A stretch of 64,000 bases of DNA from JBBTDV01 sp038042605 (GCA_964358645.1 CAYHPW010000006.1:1-64000); one strand, 5' to 3'; positions 52,049 to 59,938 are shown, counted from the first letter of the stretch. Notes: generated from the sequence alone by a model not told the origin. Numbers and translations are program-made.

Positions 52049-52258
52049 TCAAACGATCTTTAAGCGCGATAGTAGTGACTCAAAGAACTCACGGGACCAT
52101 AAAGCAATGGCTGCGGCATCTTTTAAAAATGGTAAAACATCCTTTTTTGCAGCTTCGAAATCCACTTCCGCAAATTTCTTTCGCAACAGTGCCGTGAGAT
52201 CGGATTGCTGGAGTGCTTTCTCACCTTCCCAACCGCCCAACTGGTGTAGCGGGTTCAT
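52049..52258 (-). CDS. Short protein resembling the C-terminal tail of AbiEii-type nucleotidyltransferases
   Basis: 69 residues in the same frame as, and nine bases after, the preceding metalloprotease-like gene on the minus strand. The C-terminal part, VDFEAAKKDVLPFLKDAAAIALWSREFF, is close in pattern to the end of AbiEii/MNT-like antitoxin-toxin nucleotidyltransferase proteins, as remembered from the family. No nucleotidyltransferase active site is present, so it would be a remnant. The ATG has no good ribosome site. It may be a decayed piece of a toxin gene or an unrelated short gene. Confidence 0.4.
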   Translation of the reverse strand: MNPLHQLGGWEGEKALQQSDLTALLRKKFAEVDFEAAKKDVLPFLKDAAAIALWSREFFESLLSRLKIV

Positions 52259-52267
52259 CCATGTTCG

Positions 52268-53302
52268 CTAATTAGTTTTCCCTTCGGCGCCTAAGTAATT
52301 GCAGACAAATTCCACATTTCCAAAGGACATCGAAACCGATTTGGCGTTTTGCTCACACATCGGGTTAAAATCCGGCATCGATTGGGATACTAACATCTCT
52401 TCATTGGGAAAAACGTTTGCGTCTTTGTGATATCTGACAATTGAAAGCTCTGTATGGCGACTGTTTATATATTTTGGATCATCGCTACAATTACCAGGCT
52501 CGGATATTATCATTTTGAATATCAACTCGGTTGACGGTGTTTCTGGGATGTATATATTTCCATCTGTTGGATTTTTACTTAAGCTTGTCTCGTAAGACAT
52601 TAAATCTTCTGCCAAGAAAAGACGCGGTGATGATATTTTTACTCCCACTACCGCGCGAGGACCACTCACGCGAATCATGCAGTCAAAATGATCCCTTATT
52701 TCATATTGGTTGCCGATTTTCCCTTTTCGCCTAGCTATCTCCACGATGGATGCTGCAAAGGAGTCGAGTAACTCCCGTCCTGTTGCGAATGAACCGATAA
52801 TTTCATTATCGGTCACATATCTATCATGGTACAAAGTTTTATGACTAAACTCATGTGCTATAAGAAAAAGCGTCTGGGTTGGCATCATCAGCTTTAGTGT
52901 ATTTCTGTGAATTTCCACTTCTCCTGATGGACCGAGTTCTGTTCTTCCTGTAACTGGCATTGGCCGTCCATCAGGACCAATCACAAATAACGGCTCTTCC
53001 CTCAAAACAAAAAGCGTTTTATGTAATCCTTGATTTAACTTCAGTATCTCTTCACCTGTTGCTAAAAAGAAATCCCTGCAGGTTTCAATTTGCTCTTGGG
53101 ATAGGTTTGATAATTTACAGAGCTTCGCTTTTTCATTGGGATCTAATAATGCTGTTTTTATGGTTTCAACGAGCGAATACCTTGTGGCCTCAAGGAAATG
53201 AAACAAAGGGTCCCCGCCGTTCCCTATCACCGATCCGGAGGCATAGGATTTCAGTGAAATGAAACAAAGAGACAATGCAAACATATATCTGCTTTTAAGC
53301 AT
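52268..53302 (-). CDS. Secreted HEFSH metalloprotease-like protein of a TIGR02147 pair
   Basis: 344 residues with a signal peptide (MLKSRYMFALSLCFISL, cleavage after YASG or nearby). The mature N terminus carries IGNGGDP. HEFSH at about residue 149 matches the zinc HExxH motif, with a downstream E in RELLDSF as a candidate third ligand, so it may be a periplasmic or surface metallopeptidase. Several Cys residues (CKLS, CRDF, CMIR, CSDD, MCEQ, CNYL) suggest disulfides. AGGAGG lies just before the ATG and inside the end of the upstream regulator gene. The two overlap by 8 bases. Confidence 0.75.
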   Translation of the reverse strand: MLKSRYMFALSLCFISLKSYASGSVIGNGGDPLFHFLEATRYSLVETIKTALLDPNEKAKLCKLSNLSQEQIETCRDFFLATGEEILKLNQGLHKTLFVLREEPLFVIGPDGRPMPVTGRTELGPSGEVEIHRNTLKLMMPTQTLFLIAHEFSHKTLYHDRYVTDNEIIGSFATGRELLDSFAASIVEIARRKGKIGNQYEIRDHFDCMIRVSGPRAVVGVKISSPRLFLAEDLMSYETSLSKNPTDGNIYIPETPSTELIFKMIISEPGNCSDDPKYINSRHTELSIVRYHKDANVFPNEEMLVSQSMPDFNPMCEQNAKSVSMSFGNVEFVCNYLGAEGKTN

Positions 53303-54131
53303 TTTTACCTCCTACTGGAGTCAGGTTGATTGTGACCTGAACAAGCTCATCGCTTCCTGTTGGATGATCATCTATGAACTTAAGAAGCTGAGCTTGAAAA
53401 GCGTCGATCAAACTCCTAAGCTCAGGCAGTTTTTCTTTATTAATTGACATAAGCACGGTTGATGCCTTTCGCCTATTAACCGGGAGGGCGTCCAATCCTC
53501 TTAGTGCTATTTTTAATGCTTGCTTGTGAAACAACCTGATTTTGTCATTATGGATTTCGTTGGTGGAAATTAATGCGGGATCTTCCGGTATGATTTTGCC
53601 GGAAGCGGTTTTTCGCCAAAAGCCTTCTTTTAGCAAGAAAGAAACTGATTGTTCGATTTTCCTGGGCGAAGCCAGCCCGAGCAGCATCTTATGAAGCACT
53701 TTTGTCTCGGTTGAAAAACCTATTAAATTAACCAGATCTTTCACGTATACGTTAAGCCATGAATTCAGAATGTGATTCTTTGGTTCCCGCATTTTTGGTT
53801 TGTTTTCGCTTGAGTGGCTTGACTCTTTTTTAACCCACAGGTCTGACCTTAAGTTTTTGTCGATAAAATCAAATTCAAAATTATTCAACTTAAAGAGCTT
53901 GGCAAACGAAGGGAGTTGGTCACGGGTTAGCCGTCTTTTTCCTGCGATCACCTGCGAAACAAGAGCTGGCGAACATTTTTTTAGCGTGCAGCTACGCTGT
54001 CGTACGCTGAATCTTGATACTGTCTTATAATGTGCCAATAGGTCATGAAAAAAATCATGCGGAGACCCATAGTCATACACTACGGGTCTCGCGCGAGGAG
54101 TGGTTGTTTTTTCTACGGATTCTTTTTTCAC
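53295..54131 (-). CDS. TIGR02147-family regulator-like protein (left pair)
   Basis: 278 residues. The N-terminal half (SPHDFFHDLLAHYK, VSQVIAGKRRLTRDQLPSFAKLFKLNNFEFDF) is the TIGR02147 type, with a region like a helix-turn-helix that prepares for DNA binding, as in large paralogous families of Fibrobacter and Bdellovibrio. The C-terminal half is helical, with repeated LGLASPRKIEQSVSFLLKEGFW near the middle. The start codon is GTG 54131, overlapping the upstream stop (GTGA). It overlaps the secreted protein gene by 8 bases at its end. Regulation of neighbours is inferred from arrangement and not shown. Confidence 0.8.
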   Translation of the reverse strand: MKKESVEKTTTPRARPVVYDYGSPHDFFHDLLAHYKTVSRFSVRQRSCTLKKCSPALVSQVIAGKRRLTRDQLPSFAKLFKLNNFEFDFIDKNLRSDLWVKKESSHSSENKPKMREPKNHILNSWLNVYVKDLVNLIGFSTETKVLHKMLLGLASPRKIEQSVSFLLKEGFWRKTASGKIIPEDPALISTNEIHNDKIRLFHKQALKIALRGLDALPVNRRKASTVLMSINKEKLPELRSLIDAFQAQLLKFIDDHPTGSDELVQVTINLTPVGGKNA

Positions 54132-54709
54132 CGATATGTGCCCATATGTCTGCAGGATGCCTTTGCAACACCGACGTCGTTTCCATTCACATCCCTGATG
54201 ATTTCATTACGGGGCACTAGTGCTTTTTCATTAAAGGTTGGTACGTTGTCAGCGTGCCCTACTATTGGCCAGCCATAGTGAGGATCGAATGGATCGAGTA
54301 AGTTCACACAAGCTAATGAGCTTGTAGGGCAAGAGGAAGAGTCTGCATGTGCACACCAATCTGCTGATAATGCAAAACATGTTGCTTGGCGTGCGTCTAA
54401 AATATTTCCAGCATGATCGATTTTAACTGCATGGTCATATTTAAATGTTAAATTAGCAGTAATCGACCGGAGAGAGTTTGTAATTACTATACGTTTACCA
54501 AGGCTGTATGTTGAAGTCATCAGAATGTCCGGAGCTGGGCTTGCAGACAGGGGATGTCGTGCAAGGTAGAAGTCTATGTCTTGCTTGGTAGATATACCTG
54601 TATGGTTTTCGGTGATTTCGATTGTACATGCGAAATGGTCCGCTTCAATCGCATACGAATTGATCGGTACTGCTAAAGACATAAGAAGAGTGATTATTGT
54701 TTTTTTCAT
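54128..54709 (-). CDS. Secreted Cys-containing protein of unknown function
   Basis: 193 residues with a signal peptide (MKKTIITLLMSLAVPINSYA). The mature part is beta-rich (FACTIEITENH, KQDIDFYLA, RIVITNSLRSITANLTF) with a C-terminal cysteine cluster (CFALSADWC, CPTS, CVNLL, CRHMG) suggesting disulfides. It is the first gene of a minus-strand operon, overlapped by 4 bases by the TIGR02147 gene. Upstream are two palindromes (54776 and 54803). Confidence 0.78.
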   Translation of the reverse strand: MKKTIITLLMSLAVPINSYAIEADHFACTIEITENHTGISTKQDIDFYLARHPLSASPAPDILMTSTYSLGKRIVITNSLRSITANLTFKYDHAVKIDHAGNILDARQATCFALSADWCAHADSSSCPTSSLACVNLLDPFDPHYGWPIVGHADNVPTFNEKALVPRNEIIRDVNGNDVGVAKASCRHMGTYR

Positions 54710-54775
54710 TATAGCCTCCCTAAGAGTCAGTTGTTATTAATGCCGACAATTGATTTATCGCAAGGAGTGTGGGAA

Positions 54776-54793
54776 AACACAATGCCTTGTGTT
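54776..54793. promoter_or_regulatory. Inverted repeat AACACAA/TTGTGTT
   Basis: Seven-base arms at 54776-54782 and 54787-54793 around TGCC. It lies in the 230-base gap between the minus-strand regulator operon (ends at 54709) and the plus-strand aldolase gene (54940). It could be an operator for either direction. Confidence 0.4.
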
Positions 54794-54802
54794 CATTTTA
54801 TA

Positions 54803-54816
54803 TTTACAATTGTAAA
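54803..54816. promoter_or_regulatory. Perfect palindrome TTTACAATTGTAAA
   Basis: A 14-base perfect palindrome in the divergent gap, ten bases from the preceding inverted repeat. It is a typical size for a dimeric regulator half-site pair. Whether it binds the encoded TIGR02147 protein is untested. Confidence 0.45.
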
Positions 54817-54939
54817 CAGTTGGATTCTTATTGTCATAAAGATACTCATGCGTAACAAGAAAATCATGTCCAAAACAGCGGTACTCGGAGCTAATATCCA
54901 CAAGACAGCATCACGGCTTGGAAAAAACTAGGAAATAAA

Positions 54940-55590
54940 ATGCAATTTCACCAGGCAAAATCAAAAATCATATCAATTTGCCGCAAGCTCAACCAGAAAA
55001 ACTATATCGCTGCCGGTGACGGGAATGTGAGCTTCAAGATCTCCGACCATGAAATATTGATCACCCCTTCAGGAATAAACAAATCTGAGATGCAACCTTC
55101 TGAAATCGCCGCGCTGACGATCCATAACGAATCGCTTGCCGGGCATCCTTCTTCAGAAAGGCTGATGCATATAGAAGTTTATAAGCGCTGTCCAATGGCA
55201 AAGGCTGTTGTTCATGCTCATCCACCAACTGCGGTTGCATGGACAATAGCACATCCGGATCTAAAAGAACTTCCGGCCGAGTGCATGTCTGAGTTGATAC
55301 TATCGGCAGGCGGCATTCCAATAGTACCATATGCAAGACCTGGCACTAATCAGATGGCTGAAGTATTAGCGCCATTTCTCCCGAACTTCCGCGTGATGAT
55401 TCTCGCCAGGCATGGCGCCATAAGCTGGGGAGAAACTTTGGATGAGGCTTACAACGGAATAGAGCGTATTGAACATTCCGCGATTATTTTAAAAGCAGCA
55501 TCGGAACTTGGCGGCCTGACCTTTCTTAACCATGAAGAAGTGTCTATTCTCCGCCAAATTAGAAGCCGCTTAGGAAACAAGACGTTATGA
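54940..55590 (+). CDS. Class II aldolase/adducin-family protein (Ald2 or MtnB-like)
   Basis: 216 residues. Zinc and active-site motifs of class II sugar-phosphate aldolases: GDGNVSFKI, ILITPSGI, PSSERLMHIEVYK (catalytic Glu), VVHAHPP, and the late RHGAISWG. Its partner is mtnA, with the two genes overlapping by 4 bases. Two roles fit: dehydratase of 5-methylthioribulose 1-phosphate (MtnB, methionine salvage) or an Ald2-type aldolase that makes dihydroxyacetone phosphate and an aldehyde from 5-deoxy- or methylthio-ribulose 1-phosphate. I favour Ald2, because no later methionine-salvage enzymes are in the window. Confidence 0.82.
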   Translation: MQFHQAKSKIISICRKLNQKNYIAAGDGNVSFKISDHEILITPSGINKSEMQPSEIAALTIHNESLAGHPSSERLMHIEVYKRCPMAKAVVHAHPPTAVAWTIAHPDLKELPAECMSELILSAGGIPIVPYARPGTNQMAEVLAPFLPNFRVMILARHGAISWGETLDEAYNGIERIEHSAIILKAASELGGLTFLNHEEVSILRQIRSRLGNKTL

Positions 55591-56549
55591 AAACAATGAT
55601 CTCCATGGGTTTGAAGTACGAAAATGGAAAGCTTTTGGTTCTTGACCAGACGGTGCTTCCACACGAGGAAAAATGGATTGAGTGTAAAACCGCTGACGAA
55701 ATGGTGATGCTGATTCAAAGGCTCGCGATAAGGGGGGCGCCTCTAATAGGGGTGGCAGCCGCGCTATCGCTTGCTAAAATGGCCGAAGAAGGCGCGGATC
55801 CTGCCGCTATTATCGCTGCGGCAGTAAAACTCCGCGACGCCAGGCCCACAGCAGTTAATCTCATGGCCGCTGTTGACAGGCTCGTGCTGAAACAGCCGGC
55901 AGAAAATCTCCACAGGGGGCGGATCACATACGTTGCAGAGGAAATATTCCATGAGGATGTCTTGCTAAGTGACGCCATCGCCGAAAGAGGGGCAGCTTTC
56001 ATAAACCATGGAGACTCTATCCTTACTCATTGCAACTCGGGTGGCTTGGCTACGGCAGGAATCGGGACGGCTCTTGGCGCCATTAAAAAAGCGCATGAAC
56101 AAGAGAAGCACGTTCATGTATACGTGGACGAAACACGGCCGCTGTTGCAAGGGGCGAGGCTTACAGCATGGGAACTAAACAAGTTTGGGATTCCGTTCAC
56201 ACTGATTTGCGATAACATGGCTGGATTCTTAATGGCGCAAGGGAAAGTGAACAAGGTATTTGTCGGGGCTGACCGGATCACGAAAAATGGTGACGTGGCA
56301 AACAAGGTCGGTACATACAGCCTTGCGGTTCTTGCAAAATATCACAGGATCCCTTTTTATGTCGTTGCTCCAAGAACTACATTTGATCCGCAGTGCCTCT
56401 CGGGGCAGGAAATCCCGATTGAGCAACGCAAACCGGATGAAGTGCGCGCCGGTAAGAGTCCAGACGCTTGCCAGGCCTGGAATCCGGCATTCGATGTAAC
56501 CCCGCGCGAGCTGATAACCGCTATCATCTTAGATGACATGGTGATGTAA
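55587..56549 (+). CDS. mtnA: S-methyl-5-thioribose-1-phosphate isomerase
   Basis: Isomerises 5-methylthioribose (or 5-deoxyribose) 1-phosphate to the ribulose form. Motifs RGAPLIGVAAA, THCNSGGLATAG and VYVDETRPLLQGARLTAWEL; the C-terminal VGADRITKNGDVANKVGTY holds the catalytic Asp. 320 residues, a little short of the usual ~350. It is translated with the aldolase gene (4-base overlap). Combined with a purine phosphorylase it would salvage 5'-modified nucleosides. Confidence 0.92.
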   Translation: MKTMISMGLKYENGKLLVLDQTVLPHEEKWIECKTADEMVMLIQRLAIRGAPLIGVAAALSLAKMAEEGADPAAIIAAAVKLRDARPTAVNLMAAVDRLVLKQPAENLHRGRITYVAEEIFHEDVLLSDAIAERGAAFINHGDSILTHCNSGGLATAGIGTALGAIKKAHEQEKHVHVYVDETRPLLQGARLTAWELNKFGIPFTLICDNMAGFLMAQGKVNKVFVGADRITKNGDVANKVGTYSLAVLAKYHRIPFYVVAPRTTFDPQCLSGQEIPIEQRKPDEVRAGKSPDACQAWNPAFDVTPRELITAIILDDMVM

Positions 56550-56616
56550 AGCTTTATTAAACTCTTGAATAATATCCGTAGAGACACTATAAACGCAGTC
56601 TAAATCGGAGGTGTTT

Positions 56617-57099
56617 ATGTTTAGATATATTTTTGTTGGACTTTTGGTGGCTCAGATTTCTTCAGCTGATGATGTTTATAACATGGCCAAACAATACGAA
56701 GGTGTTTATCGCAGCGTCAGTTGTTCGCGAGGAGATCCTTACACCCCGATCACCATCACGGTTAATGAACTTTTATCGGCCGCAGAAATATCTATTGCAA
56801 ACGCCATTCTGCCTCCCATGACATATACCGCAAAGCAGCTTCCTGTGACGAAATACAGTGTTACAAAAAAACAGGACTGGGGTTGCTGGAAAGAGCGGAC
56901 GAAAGTTTCATTAACACCAACCCGGCTCATGGTTGAGTTTCAAAATAGATTTTACAATGCTTGTATTGTTCCAAGTTCAAAAGGCAGAATCTCCAAAAAA
57001 GAGAGTTTTGAGCTCCTTGGCGATACAGTTCATTACAGCCGGACTTTTGAAGATGATGCGGGCACGGATCAAGAAGACTGCATTTTCGTGCGTGATTAG
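56617..57099 (+). CDS. Secreted small protein of unknown function
   Basis: About 160 residues with a short signal peptide (MFRYIFVGLLVAQISS). ATG 56617 is chosen because GGAGG at 56607-56611 sits 5 bases before it and overlaps the in-frame GTG at 56611. The mature protein has beta-strand patterns and four cysteines (VSCSRG, GCWK, NACIV, EDCIF), probably forming disulfides. No family is recognised. It follows mtnA with a gap of 67 bases. Confidence 0.68.
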   Translation: MFRYIFVGLLVAQISSADDVYNMAKQYEGVYRSVSCSRGDPYTPITITVNELLSAAEISIANAILPPMTYTAKQLPVTKYSVTKKQDWGCWKERTKVSLTPTRLMVEFQNRFYNACIVPSSKGRISKKESFELLGDTVHYSRTFEDDAGTDQEDCIFVRD

Positions 57100-57111
57100 C
57101 TGCAAAATGCC

Positions 57112-57449
57112 ATGATTGTCGGCCATGATCGTCTGGTAGATGATCGGTTACCAAGAATTGTACCTGGTCAGTATTTGATGGTTGAGGCAAAAGACTGGCG
57201 AGACTTTTCTCCTACGAAAGCTTCTTCCAGCTGGTGTATCACGAAATCCCACGATTCAGTTCAATGATGACAGTATCCAGTAAACCTGTTCACAATTATC
57301 GCGAACGATTGGGAGACTTCGATAGCTGGACGCTTATGGTTTTCCAACAGGCTTTGGTAATGAAGCCTTCGAGGCCATGTCACATGTGTAGCGATTTTGA
57401 GGCGACAGCTGATACGATTTATGTGATGATTTTTACCAAGAGCTTATGA
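57112..57449 (+). pseudogene. Decayed gene upstream of the ATPase-STAS cassette
   Basis: No single long frame, but pieces of plausible protein appear in successive frames: LVDDRLPRIVPGQYLMVEAKDW from 57112, then LVYHEIPRFSS and ERLGDFDSW, then YGFPTGFGNEAFEAMSHV, and finally EATADTIYVMIFTKSL ending at a TGA (57447-57449). The last TGA overlaps the ATPase ATG as ATGA, which is what a real upstream cistron would show. It therefore looks like a gene broken by at least two frameshifts. The family is not recognised. The short frames may also be chance. Confidence 0.4.
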
Positions 57450-57985
57450 TTCATCTTGAAGACATCGCCGAATCCATCCTGCAAGGCAAACCTCTGCTTC
57501 CACTGCTTAAGGATTCATCCGAAAACGGGATATTTAATGCCCTTAGCGATCTAGGAATGGCGGATATCGAAATTCAAGCCGTCCTGGAGGAGCTCCTATT
57601 AAACGCACGCGAACACGGACAAAATAAAAATATAATGATCTATATGGGATGCCACGTGGGCTGGTTTTTTGCCGTCATAAGAGATCAGGGTCCTGGTATA
57701 CATATGACCTTGCCTAAAAATCCCCGTTTAGCCGACACCAAAGGTAAATCGGCTGCAGCGTTGATCAGACTGGCTGTCGAAGAGGGGATTACCGGAACCG
57801 GAACCGTTGGCCGCGGCATCGGGCTTCATATCTTATCTGAATTGGTAAGCTCACGCCGCGCTGAAAGCCTTGTTATTTCGGATGGAGGGTTATTTGTTCA
57901 GGTCGGGGATGTATTTTTAGAGCGCTATGCCCGCATCCCTACCGATGGAACGCTGGTCGCCATTAAAGTTGAGATTCAAAAATGA
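57446..57985 (+). CDS. Stand-alone GHKL-type ATP-binding protein (RsbW/histidine-kinase-like)
   Basis: 179 residues containing only a GHKL ATPase fold. N box EELLLNAREHG, G1 box IRDQGPGIH, and G2 box GRGIGLHI. There is no dimerisation or phospho-acceptor His domain, so it resembles anti-sigma kinases (RsbW/SpoIIAB type) or regulatory ATPases more than sensor kinases. It is overlapped at both ends: the upstream stop (ATGA) and the STAS-like gene start (ATGA), so the cassette is tightly coupled. Confidence 0.82.
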   Translation: MIHLEDIAESILQGKPLLPLLKDSSENGIFNALSDLGMADIEIQAVLEELLLNAREHGQNKNIMIYMGCHVGWFFAVIRDQGPGIHMTLPKNPRLADTKGKSAAALIRLAVEEGITGTGTVGRGIGLHILSELVSSRRAESLVISDGGLFVQVGDVFLERYARIPTDGTLVAIKVEIQK

Positions 57986-58281
57986 TAATTGATCTTCGAG
58001 ATTACGCAGGTGAATTCTGCTCAAGCCGCACGGATCCGAGCATTCCAGCGCTTAGGCAGTGTGTACGAAATGCCCTGCTCCAAGGAGATATTGTCCAAGT
58101 TTCCAGGAAGAGAATCAAGAGCATCACGGTTTCCTTCCTTGACGAATGGCTGGGGCCGATCATCGTCGAGCTGGGACTAGAGCGGGTCCGAAAAGAAGTT
58201 CGGTTCGACCCACCCCTGGAACCGATCCTAGCCAAGCAACTGGAACGCTCCAGTCGGCTCCGGACTCAGCAACCAGGCTGA
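57982..58281 (+). CDS. STAS-like (DUF4325-type) protein
   Basis: 99 residues starting IIDLRDYAGEFCSSR; the core SITVSFLDEWLGPIIVELGLERVR resembles STAS-like DUF4325 proteins, which commonly partner GHKL ATPases. Such ATPase/STAS pairs are found in partner-switching systems, often near mobile elements, by family knowledge. The start overlaps the ATPase stop by 4 bases, and the stop overlaps the next ATG (TGATG). Confidence 0.75.
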   Translation: MIIDLRDYAGEFCSSRTDPSIPALRQCVRNALLQGDIVQVSRKRIKSITVSFLDEWLGPIIVELGLERVRKEVRFDPPLEPILAKQLERSSRLRTQQPG

Positions 58282-58400
58282 TGCGATACCGTTATCGTAC
58301 GGTTTGTTATGAAACATGCTCCACATTACTGGAGTGCCAGAAATGCCACACTAGTTCAGGGACCCTCGTACCCAATCAGTATTTAGCGGCGCGCGTGTAA
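58281..58400 (+). CDS. Cys-rich 39-residue peptide (possible zinc ribbon)
   Basis: ATG 58281 overlaps the STAS-like stop (TGATG) and runs to TAA at 58400. The peptide has two cysteine pairs, CYETC and CQKC, with a spacing compatible with a small zinc-binding ribbon. Too short to score by coding statistics, and it could be chance. The overlapping start codon and the CxxxC/CxxC pattern are the only support. Confidence 0.4.
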   Translation: MRYRYRTVCYETCSTLLECQKCHTSSGTLVPNQYLAARV

Positions 58401-58505
58401 AACAGGCTAAAATGTGTAGTTTGATAGCACATGTAGTTTAATACACAGATTCCATATGAAACCGCAGAAGTTTTGCTGCATAAACCAAGCAGGGTTTTGC
58501 CACCG

Positions 58506-58754
58506 TCATGTGTGTGACCTCTTAAACTGATTCATTTGCGCGGCTCCGTAAACCTGCACGGCCGCAAGAGCGTTGTGGGCTTTGCATCGTAATGTGATAT
58601 TCGCAGGATCTTGCGATGAGCCGCCCAGTGCCCATGCATGCTCGTGGTGATATTCGAGAAACATTGTTTCATCACAGCGTTTACCACCGTTAGTGCTACT
58701 GGGGCTGACGTAGCTACACCGCCCTTGATCGCGTTGCCACACTATGTCCCGCAC
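58506..58754 (-). pseudogene. HNH endonuclease, C-terminal nuclease domain cut off by a frameshift
   Basis: Contains the HNH domain: RDIVWQRDQGRCSYV, EYHHEHAWALGG (catalytic His pair) and NITLRCKAHN. In-frame homologous sequence goes upstream of the GTG at 58754 through SRYIPQAV to ELAPPDK near 58815, where it meets the 3' end of the N-terminal half in another frame. It is therefore not an independent gene: one extra G in the run CCCC at 58826-58829 (plus strand) would join it to the upstream half. Confidence 0.82.
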
Positions 58755-58804
58755 CGCTTGCGGAATGTAGCGTGAATCGGTGGGCTCAGTTTTGTCGGGT
58801 GGCG

Positions 58805-59938
58805 CTAATTCCGCGGCAGACGCGGCCCCGCCTTGTTGGCGGGTACTTTGGTAGCGGGCACGGTTTTGTTATTAGGGCATTCTTCGGCGCAATCATGTTC
58901 GCGCCCCACGGCGTGCTTGGTGTCTAAAGTTTTGGTCCGGTCACATTTATCGGGGTTGATACATCCACCACCATAGTTTGATTTTTGTCCGGTATGTTTT
59001 TTCATATTATTTTCCATGGCGCGCCTCGTGCGACGTTCGATTTGGCGTTTTGGTGAATGTTTTTCTAAAAATACATTAAGCGCAGCTCCAAATATGTCTT
59101 CTAACCTTGCATTCGGAAATCGATGACTGAGGATTGCGCGCGCTTCTTCAATCTCCTCCATCATCTCGGCACTTGCAGTGAATTGAATTCTAATTTGCGC
59201 TTTAGCAACACTGATCCTAGGAATATCAGCAACTTGCTCTGCGCCGCCACCGGTGAAAGCGGGTTCGCATTCGCGCTGATTAGCCTTGGCATCTTCATGT
59301 GTATTTGACTCATTGTTTGGCTGTTCGTTGGGGTGATTATCCGTGAGCTCTTTATCTGGTTTTTTATTTTCTTTAATATATGGCGGCGTTACACTCGGTG
59401 CTGCAAAAAACTCAATCTTGTCCCGGAATCTTGGCGGTACCGCCATAGAGACGCTTGCGGTTGTTTCACCCGCCGCTGCTCCGCTCTTGCCGCCACCACT
59501 CTCTTGCATTCTCCTAACCTGTTCTGTCGCAACATACTTCTCCACTCCACGCTTCGTAAGCTTCTCACATTCACCAAGCACCACTGCACAGTTATCTTGC
59601 GTAAGAATCTGACTCACAGCCGAAAGAGTAGTAAGTGTTAGTTTACCATGTTCAAGCCTCTCTAAAATAAGTGGGTATTTAAATGAAAGTCTTGCTGCCT
59701 GTATTCGCCTATAAGCTGAACCTTCAGAAAACCCCAAGCACTGGGTTAGATATGAAAAAAGCGATGAGTAGCCATATTCAAGATATAGCTTACGTAAGTC
59801 TAGTTCCCTGAGATACATGACGAACTCTACAATGAGCTTTCGTTCTTCTCGTGCGAGAAGTGAGAGCTTGCTTAGTAGCGCTTCATTTTGAAGTTTTTGT
59901 ATTTGTAAAGCCAGGCAAAGTGAATTTTGTTTTTTCAT
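58805..59938 (-). pseudogene. DUF222-like HNH endonuclease, N-terminal part of a frameshifted gene
   Basis: 377 residues. The N-terminal helical region has REERKLIVEFVMYLRELD, GYSSLFSYLTQCLGFSEGSAYRRIQAARL and KLTLTTLSAVSQIL, a known N-terminal arrangement of HNH endonuclease paralogues common in Bdellovibrio-like genomes. A long polar linker (about 145-240) and a basic Cys-containing segment follow, but the HNH motif is missing. The stop at 58805 comes after an out-of-frame tail, AGPRLPRN; the nuclease domain continues in another frame. Such genes may act in DNA degradation or defence. Function is inferred. Confidence 0.82.

Noticed and set aside
54731..54931. 66-codon plus-strand frame in the divergent gap
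   Set aside because: No ribosome site and the palindromes fall inside it; more likely a regulatory region.
58146..58400. A longer frame covering the STAS-like gene in another frame, ending with the Cys-rich peptide
   Set aside because: Its first half is a shadow of the STAS-like gene; only the part after 58281 is kept as a low-confidence peptide.
59333..59641. Two long plus-strand frames across the HNH gene
   Set aside because: Antisense shadows of the HNH N-terminal coding region.
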